15,534 nt of DNA from Vulcanimicrobiia bacterium (GTDB lineage: Bacteria > Eremiobacterota > Eremiobacteria > Baltobacterales > Baltobacteraceae): positions 1 through 15,534 of the forward strand of contig JAMXLG010000419.1 in assembly GCA_024281135.1 (NCBI GenBank), written 5' to 3'. The notes under the pieces were generated by a model, which saw only the letters and a list, made by a program, of their open reading frames with translations, was not told the origin of the DNA and searched no databases. Shown piece by piece: positions 1 through 7,032 of this stretch; position 1 is the stretch's first letter; every line of letters starts with the position of its first letter. A program made the position numbers and the translations under genes.

Positions 1-612
1 GCGGTTTCATACGACATCGTCGATCGCGCGGCGAAGCGCCTGCGTTCGGATCCGCGTATTGTTTCGCTCGAGCCGTCATCGCTCGACGACGTCATGAGCA
101 CCATTACCGTGCTCGGCGATCTTACCAGCCATCGCGCAAACGCGGAGCGCCTCGTTGCGGACTTGCAGGCGCGTATCCATGGCCTGCGTGCAACGCATCG
201 CGCATCGCGTCCGCGGGTGCTCGTTCTCGAATGGACGGATCCCCCGATGAGTGGCGGACATTGGACGCCCGGCCTCGTGGAATTCGCCGGCGGCGAGCCC
301 GTGCTCGGCAACCCGGGCGGGAATTCCCGGTCACTATCGTGGGATGAGATCGCGAAAAGCGATCCCGACGACATCGTCGTTGGTCCTTGTGGTTACGGCA
401 TCGAACAAACACTCGTAGCGATCCACGAACTCGACACGAACAAGATGTGGAGAAACTTGCGCGCCGTATGCAGCGGACGCGTCCATGCAATCGACGGCAA
501 CGCTTATCTCAACCGCCCTGGCCCCCGTCTCGTCGACACGGCAGAACTTATCGCGGAAGCGCTTCATTCGCGTTCGGCCAGCGACTCTGCGAACGTTTTT
601 CCATACGGGTAG
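1..612 (+). CDS. Cobalamin ABC transporter substrate-binding protein (BtuF-like), 5' end outside window
   Basis: The reading frame is open from base 1, so the gene starts before the window; about 203 residues are visible and it ends in TAG. The product resembles periplasmic BtuF-type proteins, which capture vitamin B12 or cobinamide and deliver it to the BtuCD ABC importer. Family-typical stretches are LVLEWTDPPMSGGHWTPGLVEF, here split as LVLEWTDPP and GGHWTPGLVEF, then the aspartate/valine-rich DPDDIVVGPCGYG, and near the end GRVHAIDGNAYLNRPGPRLVD. The signal peptide would lie upstream and cannot be judged. The internal ATG at position 94 is not the start, because the family fold continues upstream of it. 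Its last 49 bases overlap the 3' end of the convergent redoxin gene. The cobT and cobS genes about 8 kb away support a B12-related role. Family assignment is firm; ligand specificity is inferred. Confidence 0.85.
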   Translation, partial: AVSYDIVDRAAKRLRSDPRIVSLEPSSLDDVMSTITVLGDLTSHRANAERLVADLQARIHGLRATHRASRPRVLVLEWTDPPMSGGHWTPGLVEFAGGEPVLGNPGGNSRSLSWDEIAKSDPDDIVVGPCGYGIEQTLVAIHELDTNKMWRNLRAVCSGRVHAIDGNAYLNRPGPRLVDTAELIAEALHSRSASDSANVFPYG

Positions 613-1160
613 AACAGTTGATGCTGACCCTTTTCCCATGCGGCTTTCAGATCCGGTGACGTGATGTCCCAATCCGGCCGGCATCGCTTCAAAACCGCGC
701 GCAAATCTTGACGCAACTCTTCGATCGTCGGTCGCCCGAAGAACCAATAGCCGTTGTAAATCTTGTAGATAACGAGATCCGGCTCCAGCACGATCGTATG
801 TGGAATCATGGGATTGTGAAGCGGGTCGGTGTACTCGGCGATGTCGAGATCTTTCTGAACGATCCGTGACGGATCGGAAAGAAACGGCCAATGCGCACCA
901 ACGCCGGTGCGATATTCACTCGTCTCCGTGATATTGTCGGTGCTGATCGTTACCAGCCGGCAATAACCGACTTCGAGTTCGCGGTGGAATTGCAAGAGTT
1001 GCTCGGCTTGCCGGCGATCCTTCGGGCAAAAACCTCCACGGCTAAGAATCAGCACCATCGGATCGGGCCCTTGCAACTCCGAAAGCTTTTGATGCTTTCC
1101 CGTGTGGTCGGAGAGTGTGTAATCCCTCAAAACCGACCCGGGCGCGACGTCAGCTCGCAT
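564..1160 (-). CDS. Redoxin (AhpC/TSA-like, thioredoxin-fold) protein
   Basis: This 198-residue protein has a redoxin-like fold. An N-terminal APGSVLRDYTLSDHTG segment is typical of AhpC/TSA proteins, and a candidate active-site cysteine C45 sits in SRGGFCPKDRRQ. Only one cysteine is in that motif (CPKD, not CxxC), suggesting a one-cysteine peroxiredoxin-like enzyme; C67 (GYCRL) is a possible partner. The C-terminal half (VQKDLDIAEYTDP, MIPHTIVLEPDL, YNGYWFFGRP) matches uncharacterised cytosolic redoxin proteins, often from actinobacteria. No signal peptide is seen. The ATG at 1158-1160 lies inside the 3' end of the RidA gene (11-bp overlap), so it is the last gene of the SDR-RidA-redoxin operon and probably translationally coupled. 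Likely role: thiol-dependent peroxide reduction. Substrate and electron donor are unknown. Confidence 0.8.
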   Translation of the reverse strand: MRADVAPGSVLRDYTLSDHTGKHQKLSELQGPDPMVLILSRGGFCPKDRRQAEQLLQFHRELEVGYCRLVTISTDNITETSEYRTGVGAHWPFLSDPSRIVQKDLDIAEYTDPLHNPMIPHTIVLEPDLVIYKIYNGYWFFGRPTIEELRQDLRAVLKRCRPDWDITSPDLKAAWEKGQHQLFYPYGKTFAESLAERE

Positions 1161-1623
1161 TATCGTTAGCCACCTCGAAAATCACTTCAAGCTCAACCGG
1201 TGCGCCGAGGGGCAGGCTTGCAACCCCGTACACGAGTCGAGCCGGCAACTTATCATTACCGAACACCTCGCGGAACAATTCCGATGCGCCGTCGGCAACC
1301 TTCGGAAGATCGACCGCGTCTTCGGATGTCGCTACCATGACACCAAGCCGTACGACGCGGCTTATCGCATCGAGCGATCCGAGATGCTCTTTCGCGTTTG
1401 CCAGAGCATTCAACGCCGCTAAGCGAGCAGCGTCGCGTCCTTGTTCCACACCAAGCTCGGCGCCAATCCGGCCGAGGTACTTTGGCTTCTGGGCGGCCAC
1501 CGGGAGGGCGCCCGTCATGAAAAGCAGGTTGCCCGTCCGCACGGCTTCGACATAGGCTCCGAACGGTTTCGTCGGCGCCGGCAGCTCAAGGCGTTCTCTA
1601 CTGCCCGGCACTTTGGCCACCAT
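1150..1623 (-). CDS. RidA (YjgF/YER057c/UK114) family protein
   Basis: The 157-residue product matches the RidA fold, whose best-known members hydrolyse reactive enamine/imine intermediates in the cytosol as trimers. Visible family features are GNLLFMTGALPV (residues 31-42), the alanine-rich helix with ALNALANAKEHLGSLD (71-85), and the C-terminal block LPARLVYGVASLPLGAPVE. R129 corresponds to the substrate-binding arginine (R105 of E. coli RidA) and E144 to the conserved glutamate near the end, so activity looks possible. It is longer than classical RidA (about 128 residues), as in the YjgF-like subfamilies often annotated beside SDRs. The start ATG at 1621-1623 overlaps the SDR stop by 26 bp and the stop overlaps the redoxin start by 11 bp, placing it in the middle of a coupled operon. 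The exact Rid subfamily is uncertain. Confidence 0.85.
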   Translation of the reverse strand: MVAKVPGSRERLELPAPTKPFGAYVEAVRTGNLLFMTGALPVAAQKPKYLGRIGAELGVEQGRDAARLAALNALANAKEHLGSLDAISRVVRLGVMVATSEDAVDLPKVADGASELFREVFGNDKLPARLVYGVASLPLGAPVELEVIFEVANDNAS

Positions 1624-2302
1624 CTACGTGCAGAATCTCTCCGGTGATGAACTGAGCCGACTCGAGAAACAACACCGCGTCGACGATGTCTTGAATTTCA
1701 CCGACCCGGCCAACCGGGTGTAGTTTTGCGAGAAACTCATATGTCTGCGCATCGTGCATCGGCGTCTTGATGACGCCCGGCGATACCGCGTTTACACGAA
1801 TTCCGCGGGCCGCATATTCTACGGCGAGCGCTTTCGTAGCCGAATTGAGCCCGCCTTTCGTTACCGAAGCGAGAACTGCAGGAACGTTCGAATTCGGGTG
1901 ATCGGCTAGCGTCGCGGTAATATTGACGATGTGCCCCGACCCTTGCTTAAGCATCTGGTCGATTGCGAGTTGTGTAAGGCGAAACGTGCCTCCTACGTTC
2001 GTCGCTAGCACATCCGAAAAATCCGCTGCCGTATACTCCGTAAACGGCTTAGCAATGAAGATGCCGGCGTTATTGACTAAAGAATCGATGCGACCAAACC
2101 GCCCAAGACCTTCTTCTATTACGCGTGAAGCAGTCTCGGGGTCCGAAATGTCGCCCGTTACCGTGAAAACGTTCGGGTCGGCGCTCTGTTTGATAGATCG
2201 CGATGTTGCAACAACCTTATAGTTGCGATCGCGGTACGCCGCTACGAGGCCGGCACCGATACCCTGCGATGCTCCAGTCACTAAGACCACTTTGTCGTTC
2301 AT
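1598..2302 (-). CDS. Short-chain dehydrogenase/reductase family protein lacking the catalytic tyrosine
   Basis: The 234-residue protein has the classical SDR layout: cofactor-binding TGASQGIG (residues 9-16), NNAG (77-80), and the C-terminal RVNAVSPGVIKTPMH and EILHVDGGQ segments. However, the YxxxK active site reads A145-S-V-T-K149, so tyrosine is replaced by alanine, and the catalytic serine region reads NITATL with Thr/Ala instead of Ser. The lysine is kept. Cofactor binding therefore looks intact while ordinary alcohol/ketone chemistry is doubtful; the protein may use another mechanism or act as an NAD(P)-binding regulator. It is the first gene of the SDR-RidA-redoxin operon. No good Shine-Dalgarno sequence precedes its ATG. 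The 39-bp gap after the LuxR gene carries most of a 17-nt repeat with a GTCACGTGAC palindrome. Family call is firm; function is unknown. Confidence 0.85.
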   Translation of the reverse strand: MNDKVVLVTGASQGIGAGLVAAYRDRNYKVVATSRSIKQSADPNVFTVTGDISDPETASRVIEEGLGRFGRIDSLVNNAGIFIAKPFTEYTAADFSDVLATNVGGTFRLTQLAIDQMLKQGSGHIVNITATLADHPNSNVPAVLASVTKGGLNSATKALAVEYAARGIRVNAVSPGVIKTPMHDAQTYEFLAKLHPVGRVGEIQDIVDAVLFLESAQFITGEILHVDGGQSAGQ

Positions 2303-2334
2303 GAGGGTATTGTGAACCTAAGCGTCGCACCCCG

Positions 2335-2351
2335 GCATCCGTCACGTGACT
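2335..2351. promoter_or_regulatory. GTCACGTGAC palindrome in a 17-nt repeat, copy 1 (putative operator)
   Basis: The sequence GCATCCGTCACGTGACT occurs here and again at 8999-9015 in the same orientation. Its core (2341-2350) is a perfect 10-bp palindrome overlapping the LuxR stop codon. It ends exactly 38 nt before the SDR start codon (minus strand). The second copy has the same 38-nt spacing to the likely start of the helix-turn-helix gene. Inference: operator of the SDR operon, possibly bound by the MmyB-like regulator. Confidence 0.5.
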
Positions 2352-5083
2352 GAGGCTTTCTCCACCGGCTGATGCAGTGCGTCGCGCAATTGGTGCCGCG
2401 AGGTGATTTCGAGCTTCGGGAATATCCGATAAAGATGCGAGCCGACGGTTCGATGCGACAAATACAGCTTCTGACCGATCTCGCGATTCGACAGCCCTTC
2501 GCCAGCCATCAACGCAATTTGCAGCTCTTGCGGCGTTAACTGCTCTCGCAGTTCGGGCTCACGGCGCTCGATCGTCACACCGGCCGCACGCAGCTCCTGT
2601 CGTCCGCGCTCACTCCACGGCAAGGCTCCTAGCGCATCAAAGGCTTCGGTAGCGGCCTGCAACAGCGCTCGCGCTTCTTTTGTCCGTCGTGCGCGACGAA
2701 GCCATTCCCCGTATGCAAGACGCAGCCGCGCCCGCGTGAAGGGTGAGCGCAGGACCTCGGAAGTAAGTGCCGTCTCGAACAGCGCTTCGGCATCGTCATC
2801 TTGCGCGAGCAAAGCGCGAGCATGCTGCAAGGCGGCGTGAAACTGCGGTGAAGGCGTAACTTGTGCGAGCGTCTCCATCTCGGTGACTAAAGCTACCGCC
2901 TCGTCGCGGTGACCGCTGTGAATTGCCGCTTCAACCAGATCGCCGACGACATAGCAATGCCTCATCGGGTGATACGCGCTGTCGTTCGGGTCGAACATGC
3001 GATGAAGGTGCCGGTACGCATCGTCAAAGCGTCCGGCTGCGAGAGCGTTCATTCCACGTGCCATTTGTACTTCAGCTGGCAGCGTTCGCATCGGCATCGC
3101 TTCGCGTTCACCTTCGGCGGCGAGGCGATCCGCGTCCTCATAATCACCGCGAATCGCGGCCAACATCGCTGCCGCTGCACGAGCAAGTGCAAAATAAATC
3201 GGTCGCTTTGTCTCCGCGGCTAAACGCCCGCCTTCTTCGGCATCTGAGATAGCCGTGTCGCGATTTCCGGTGTAGATCGCGCTCCACGCCCGTAAAACCA
3301 AAACATCAGCAAGTAAGGCTAAGCGCCCTTCACGTCGGAAGCCGGCGGCAGCGGTCGTGAAAAACCGCCGCGCTTGTTCGAAATCACCCACTTGCGTTGC
3401 GATCAGTCCAAGAATTTCGGCAAGGCGCGCGTCCCCGTGAAGGTCAGGCGACAGGCGCGCAAGGCGCTCGATCACGAATGCGCCGCGATCGATTGGAGAC
3501 GTCATCGCGACGATCAAGAGAAATCGTGGATCGTCTTCACTCGATCGCTGAATCGATTCAACCGCGGAAATAACGTGATTGCAAACCTGCTCGTCAGGTT
3601 CCATCCACCACCCTTTGGTGGCCGGCCCGGAAAGAATATCGAGTGCGAGGTCGACATCATCTTCGTTCTTGATTCCGTCCGCAATCTCGCTCAGCGCTTG
3701 TGCACCGGAGATCGTTGGCGAAGCGGCTTCTCGAAACCACGTAAGCCGGACACGATCTCGCCGTTGAAGCTCGAACGCGTTCGCTTTTTGAAGCAGATCG
3801 ACAGCAACCTCCGGCCAGCCGATTTCGAACGCCAACTCCGCGGCCTGTAGCAGGCACCGCACACGCCGGGTGACATCAGCGCTCAGTTGTGCTGCGCGAT
3901 CGAGAGCTTGAATCGCGACACGAACGTCGCCGCGACGTAACGCGCGGCTCGCTGCTGCTTCGAGGCCTTCGGCAGCCGCGTCGTCCAATCCAAGGGTCGC
4001 AGCGGCTTGATGCCAGACGCGTCGATCGGGATCGTCTTTCAGTACGTCCGCCAAAGCTGCGTGGGCCGCAACACGTTCCGCGACGCTTGAAGCGCCATAG
4101 ATTGCCGAGCGGACGAGGGAATGTCGAAACCGCACCTCAACGCTGTCATCGTAGAGCAATCCCGCAGATACAGCTGGAGTGAGCGCATCGAGCGTGACGT
4201 CTGCGCCGGAAAGCAGCCTCGCCGCACTGATTACTTCCGCCAGATCGGGACGGTCGTCCATTGCAGCAACGAGCAAAAGCCGACGTGTTATCAGCGGTAA
4301 ACCGGAGATCCGAGAGGCGAATGAACGCTCCAAGCGCGTCGTGAGCGGCAAATACGGAGCCGGCAATGTGCCTTCCGGAATCGCAGTGCTGACGACTTTC
4401 GGCAATTCGACGAGCGCCAGTGGATTGCCGGAGGACTCGGAAAGGACACGTTCGCGAATCTCGTGTGAAAGCTCCGGGTTCTGCGCGTTCAGCAACGCCC
4501 GCGCCGCAATGTCATCGAGCGCCTTCACATCGAGCTGATCTAACCCCTCGATATCGCCAACTTGCGGCAAGTCGCGGCTTGCCGCTAGCAAGCATATCGG
4601 TTCCGACTGCAACCGTCGCGCTACGAACGCTAGAACGTTCATACTCGACTGGTCGAGCCAATGCGCATCATCGACAATAAGTAATAACGGCCGCTCAGAA
4701 GCGAAATCCACTAGAAGATCAAGCGCTCCGAGGGCGATAAGAAAGAGATCTGCGGACGAAGCTTCCGTCAGACCGAACGCCGCTTGAAGCGCACGTTGCT
4801 GTGGACCGGGCAACCGCTCTGCTCGGTCGAGAACGGGACGCAACAACTCGTAGAGACCCGTAAAGGGGATGTTTGTCTCGGACTGGACGCCTGTCGCGGT
4901 AAGTACGGACATGCCGCGCCTCTCGGCCGACGACTTCGCAGCGTCTAAAATCGACGTCTTGCCGACGCCCGCATCGCCTTTGATGAGCAAAGCACTGCCG
5001 CGGTCGCGGACATCGTCGAGTAGCTGCTCGACGACGCGCAGCTCTCGCTCCCGTCCGAACAGTGACGTGCCCGAGTCCCTCAT
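2342..5083 (-). CDS. LuxR-family transcriptional regulator with ATPase domain (LAL type)
   Basis: This 913-residue protein has the architecture of large ATP-binding LuxR (MalT-like) activators. An N-terminal AAA/STAND ATPase starts at FGRERELRVVEQLLD. It has Walker A GDAGVGKTS (36-44) and Walker B LLLIVDDAHWLD (133-144). A long alpha-helical, TPR-like middle follows, with many AERLAAEG/ARALL-type helices. A C-terminal LuxR helix-turn-helix occupies about 847-903 (LTPQELQIALMAGEGLSNREI, then LSHRTVGSHLYRIFPKLEI). Such proteins bind an inducer and ATP, oligomerise, and activate promoters as DNA-binding dimers or multimers. The inducer is unknown. The start ATG at 5081-5083 has no clear Shine-Dalgarno sequence. 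Its stop codon lies inside the GTCACGTGAC palindrome, 39 bp ahead of the SDR operon. It is a plausible activator of the two CCACT-ACG-AGTGG promoters at 5548 and 7779, which is an inference. Confidence 0.9.
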   Translation of the reverse strand: MRDSGTSLFGRERELRVVEQLLDDVRDRGSALLIKGDAGVGKTSILDAAKSSAERRGMSVLTATGVQSETNIPFTGLYELLRPVLDRAERLPGPQQRALQAAFGLTEASSADLFLIALGALDLLVDFASERPLLLIVDDAHWLDQSSMNVLAFVARRLQSEPICLLAASRDLPQVGDIEGLDQLDVKALDDIAARALLNAQNPELSHEIRERVLSESSGNPLALVELPKVVSTAIPEGTLPAPYLPLTTRLERSFASRISGLPLITRRLLLVAAMDDRPDLAEVISAARLLSGADVTLDALTPAVSAGLLYDDSVEVRFRHSLVRSAIYGASSVAERVAAHAALADVLKDDPDRRVWHQAAATLGLDDAAAEGLEAAASRALRRGDVRVAIQALDRAAQLSADVTRRVRCLLQAAELAFEIGWPEVAVDLLQKANAFELQRRDRVRLTWFREAASPTISGAQALSEIADGIKNEDDVDLALDILSGPATKGWWMEPDEQVCNHVISAVESIQRSSEDDPRFLLIVAMTSPIDRGAFVIERLARLSPDLHGDARLAEILGLIATQVGDFEQARRFFTTAAAGFRREGRLALLADVLVLRAWSAIYTGNRDTAISDAEEGGRLAAETKRPIYFALARAAAAMLAAIRGDYEDADRLAAEGEREAMPMRTLPAEVQMARGMNALAAGRFDDAYRHLHRMFDPNDSAYHPMRHCYVVGDLVEAAIHSGHRDEAVALVTEMETLAQVTPSPQFHAALQHARALLAQDDDAEALFETALTSEVLRSPFTRARLRLAYGEWLRRARRTKEARALLQAATEAFDALGALPWSERGRQELRAAGVTIERREPELREQLTPQELQIALMAGEGLSNREIGQKLYLSHRTVGSHLYRIFPKLEITSRHQLRDALHQPVEKASVT

Positions 5084-5124
5084 AGGACGATGAACTGCGG
5101 TTTCGACGCGTCAGGTTTCAGTAG

Positions 5125-5313
5125 TTACCGAACCTTTAGATCGATGAGAGCCTTCTCCCAGCCGCGCGCCGTCCGTATCCGCGCATGTAAAAAACCTTCA
5201 CTGTCGGGAACAGGCGATTCGATCGAATAACCAGCGCGCAGCGCCTCCTGGGCCGTACGAAAAATGATGATTCCCATGGTGCTATAGTGGCCCATCCGTG
5301 TCCACTCTTGCAT
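5125..5313 (-). CDS. Small hypothetical protein (62 residues)
   Basis: This short open frame encodes MQEWTRMGHYST, then a compact region GIIIFRTAQEALRAGYSIE and a charged C-terminal half ending in GWEKALIDLKVR. I do not recognise the family. The amphipathic pattern (hydrophobic strand, helix, strand) looks like a small globular cytosolic domain, and no membrane segment or signal is present. Three in-frame ATGs (5313, 5295, 5277) compete. A weak AAGAGTGG lies before the second, and the conserved-looking part begins near the third, so the start is uncertain. It lies on the same strand as, and 25 bp downstream of, the 42-residue membrane protein gene and 41 bp upstream of the LuxR gene, so all three may be co-transcribed. 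Coding status is supported by sensible composition and position only. Confidence 0.5.
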   Translation of the reverse strand: MQEWTRMGHYSTMGIIIFRTAQEALRAGYSIESPVPDSEGFLHARIRTARGWEKALIDLKVR

Positions 5314-5338
5314 CAGTAAAACGACTGAATTGTGACTT

Positions 5339-5467
5339 TTAGCGAGAGCGCCTTCTGGCTTCGAATAAGGAAGCCACGATGAGCGCCATCAAAACAGCGC
5401 CTGGGGTAAGCGACATCAAAAACGCTACCGTGTCTACAAAATAAGGGTCTAGATCTCCCAAGAACAT
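5339..5467 (-). CDS. Putative single-span small membrane protein (42 residues)
   Basis: Translated by hand from the minus strand: ATG at 5465-5467 through TAA at 5339-5341 gives 42 residues. The N-terminus is acidic (MFLGDLDPYFVDT). One hydrophobic stretch of about 22 residues follows (14-35, VAFLMSLTPGAVLMALIVAS and LF), then a strongly basic tail EARRRSR. By the positive-inside rule the tail would be cytoplasmic. An in-frame TAG lies five codons before the ATG, so the frame cannot start much earlier. No convincing Shine-Dalgarno sequence precedes it. It fills most of what would otherwise be a 325-bp gap between the 62-residue gene and the SnoaL-like gene. I do not recognise the family. The clean topology argues that it is a real gene, but nothing else proves it. 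Confidence 0.45.
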   Translation of the reverse strand: MFLGDLDPYFVDTVAFLMSLTPGAVLMALIVASLFEARRRSR

Positions 5468-5547
5468 GCCGTTACGGTACCACTAGCCGCGTCATCTGCA
5501 TGCTGAGTAAAAGTTAACATTTTGGCGTCCAAAGATTGCGCCGCAAT

Positions 5548-5595
5548 TTTGACCACTACGAGTGGCGAGACAGCGATCTGCGACGGTGTTAACCT
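5548..5595 (+). promoter_or_regulatory. Putative activator-controlled promoter of the SnoaL-like gene (shared 25-nt element, copy 1)
   Basis: Bases 5548-5572 are identical to 7779-7803, and similarity continues for about 26 nt. The element holds an inverted repeat CCACT-ACG-AGTGG (5553-5565). A candidate -35 GAGACA (5567-5572), a 17-nt spacer and a -10 TAACCT (5590-5595) follow. The implied start near 5602 puts the inverted repeat centre at about -43, the usual place for a class II activator. The remaining upstream bases 5468-5547 show nothing I can name. Confidence 0.55.
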
Positions 5596-5638
5596 TTGCC
5601 CTACGTTCTAAATGCCTTAGTTACTATTGGAGATAAAG

Positions 5639-6169
5639 ATGTACGCACATAAAATTCAGGCGATCAAGCAACGTTTAGGGTTCGCCTTGCTCGCTTGTAC
5701 CCTCGTCATCGGCGCCACCGGCTTTGCACGTGCCGGCCAGACTGAAGACGAAACAGCGATTCGGGCGCTGGCAGTCAACTTTGCGAACGCGTTCGTTCAG
5801 AAAGATGCCGCGCGCCGCGCGTCCCTGTTCGCCGAAAACGGAACCTTCGTCACCCCGCCGGGTGATTTTCTGCAAGGACGGACCGCAATGCAGAACGACT
5901 TCGGTCCGGAAGCGCAGCACGCGGTCAACAGCAAAACACAAGCGACGTTCTCAAACTTCCGGGTTGACTTCATCAAACCCGATGTTGCGGTCGTCGACTC
6001 ACTCCTTACCGTTCGCAACGTCAACGGTCCAAACGGGACGATCATCCCCGTGTTGCCGATCGACTTTTTCTACGTGGCAGTCCGAAATGGTAACGGATGG
6101 CTGATTCAGGACGGGCGCTCGCATTTCGCAGCCGCGCCGGCCAACGGCATGATGAAGCGGTCGCAATAA
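5639..6169 (+). CDS. Exported SnoaL-like (SgcJ/EcaC family, NTF2-fold) protein
   Basis: The chosen ATG at 5639 follows GGAG (5629-5632) at six nucleotides. An in-frame TTG at 5627 is less likely because it would overlap the ribosome binding site. The 176-residue product begins with a Sec signal peptide: basic MYAHKIQAIKQR, hydrophobic LGFALLACTLVIGATGF, and a likely cleavage after A30-R31-A32. The mature part has the NTF2/SnoaL cone-fold pattern: EDETAIRALAVNFANAFVQKD helix, LFAENGTFVTPPGDFLQGR, then beta strands ending in GNGWLIQDGRSHF. SgcJ/EcaC-type members bind small hydrophobic molecules or act as enzymes of unclear substrate. The paired promoter element links it to the alpha/beta hydrolase at 7861. 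An intrinsic terminator follows, before the cytochrome b gene. Fold assignment is good; function unknown. Confidence 0.8.
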   Translation: MYAHKIQAIKQRLGFALLACTLVIGATGFARAGQTEDETAIRALAVNFANAFVQKDAARRASLFAENGTFVTPPGDFLQGRTAMQNDFGPEAQHAVNSKTQATFSNFRVDFIKPDVAVVDSLLTVRNVNGPNGTIIPVLPIDFFYVAVRNGNGWLIQDGRSHFAAAPANGMMKRSQ

Positions 6170-6183
6170 CCGCGATTCTGCGA

Positions 6184-6223
6184 GAGCCCTTCTCCGCTTT
6201 GGAGCAGGGCTCGTCTTTTCTTT
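6184..6223 (+). terminator. Rho-independent terminator or attenuator hairpin
   Basis: Arms GAGCCCT (6184-6190) and AGGGCTC (6206-6212) are continued by CTCC (6192-6195) and GGAG (6201-6204) around a GCTTT loop, with a single mismatch. A T-rich run (TCTTTTCTTT) follows. It lies after the SnoaL-like stop and ends at the ribosome binding site of the cytochrome b gene, so it may set the ratio of SnoaL-like to redox genes rather than end the operon. Confidence 0.8.
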
Positions 6224-6234
6224 AGGATGCATCA

Positions 6235-7032
6235 ATGCGCGAAAAAATCTATCGTTATAGTGTGACGACGCGCCTCAGCCATTGGTTTTGGGTGATCGCC
6301 TTTGCCGCGTTGGTATCGAGCGGGTTGCAAATTTTCAATGCCGCACCATACCTTGACGCTTCCGACAAGTCGAACCCCGCCCGGCGAGTGCTTTCCATCG
6401 AGTCGCCGTCTGCCGGAATAGGGACGACCACGATCTTCGGCCATACATTCACGACGACCGGCTGGCTCGGCTGGACCGACGATGGCACGTACGGCAACAA
6501 CGCGCGCGGCTTTCCGAGCTGGATCACGATTCCATCGTTTCCGGACCTGGCTGACGGCCGCCGCTGGCACCTCTTTTTTGCGTGGTTTGCAATTCTCTGC
6601 TGGCTCGCATGGCTAACGTCAAGTGCGATAAAGGGAAATCTGCGCGAGTTCATCTTGAGACCGAGTGACATAGCGAAGCTTTGGCCGATGCAAGCGTACT
6701 ACTTGCGTTTGCGCAAAGATCCACCGCCGCACGGCACGTACAATCCGTTGCAGAAAGCTTCCTATACGGCGATCGCGTTCGGGATTGCGCCGCTCGTCGT
6801 ACTCACCGGTCTGGCGCTCTCGCCCGGTGTCGACGCCTTTGCTCATCCGTTAATCGCCTTGTTCGGTGGACGTCAATTTGCGCGCCTGTGGCACTTCACC
6901 GGGATGTTGCTTCTCATCGGATTCTTTTTGATACACACGTTCCAAATCGCGACGCAAGGGGTTTACAATCAATTGCGCTCGATGATTACGGGATGGTATC
7001 GCTTACGCGAAGAGGACGGCGTAGGACCATGA
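6235..7032 (+). CDS. Membrane cytochrome b subunit paired with a molybdopterin oxidoreductase
   Basis: The 265-residue protein looks like the cytochrome b/b6-type membrane subunit of thiosulfate-reductase or formate-dehydrogenase-like enzymes. About four membrane spans are visible (roughly 17-36, 111-131, 176-196, 217-238). Candidate haem-ligating histidines are H16 (TRLSHWFW), H112 (RRWHLFF), H220 (ARLWHFTG) and H234 (FLIHTFQ). A large soluble loop lies between spans 1 and 2 (residues 40-108). The start ATG at 6235 has AGGA (6224-6227) seven nucleotides upstream. Its TGA stop overlaps the ATG of the molybdopterin protein (ATGA), so the two are made together. It probably passes electrons between the quinone pool and the molybdoenzyme. 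There is no independent promoter space after the terminator hairpin just upstream, implying read-through from the SnoaL-like promoter. Direction of electron flow is unknown. Confidence 0.85.
   Translation: MREKIYRYSVTTRLSHWFWVIAFAALVSSGLQIFNAAPYLDASDKSNPARRVLSIESPSAGIGTTTIFGHTFTTTGWLGWTDDGTYGNNARGFPSWITIPSFPDLADGRRWHLFFAWFAILCWLAWLTSSAIKGNLREFILRPSDIAKLWPMQAYYLRLRKDPPPHGTYNPLQKASYTAIAFGIAPLVVLTGLALSPGVDAFAHPLIALFGGRQFARLWHFTGMLLLIGFFLIHTFQIATQGVYNQLRSMITGWYRLREEDGVGP

Noticed and set aside
6681..7028. Long upstream frame of the molybdopterin protein
   Set aside because: It overlaps the well-supported cytochrome b gene; the ATG at 7029 gives an ATGA junction and a lipoprotein signal.
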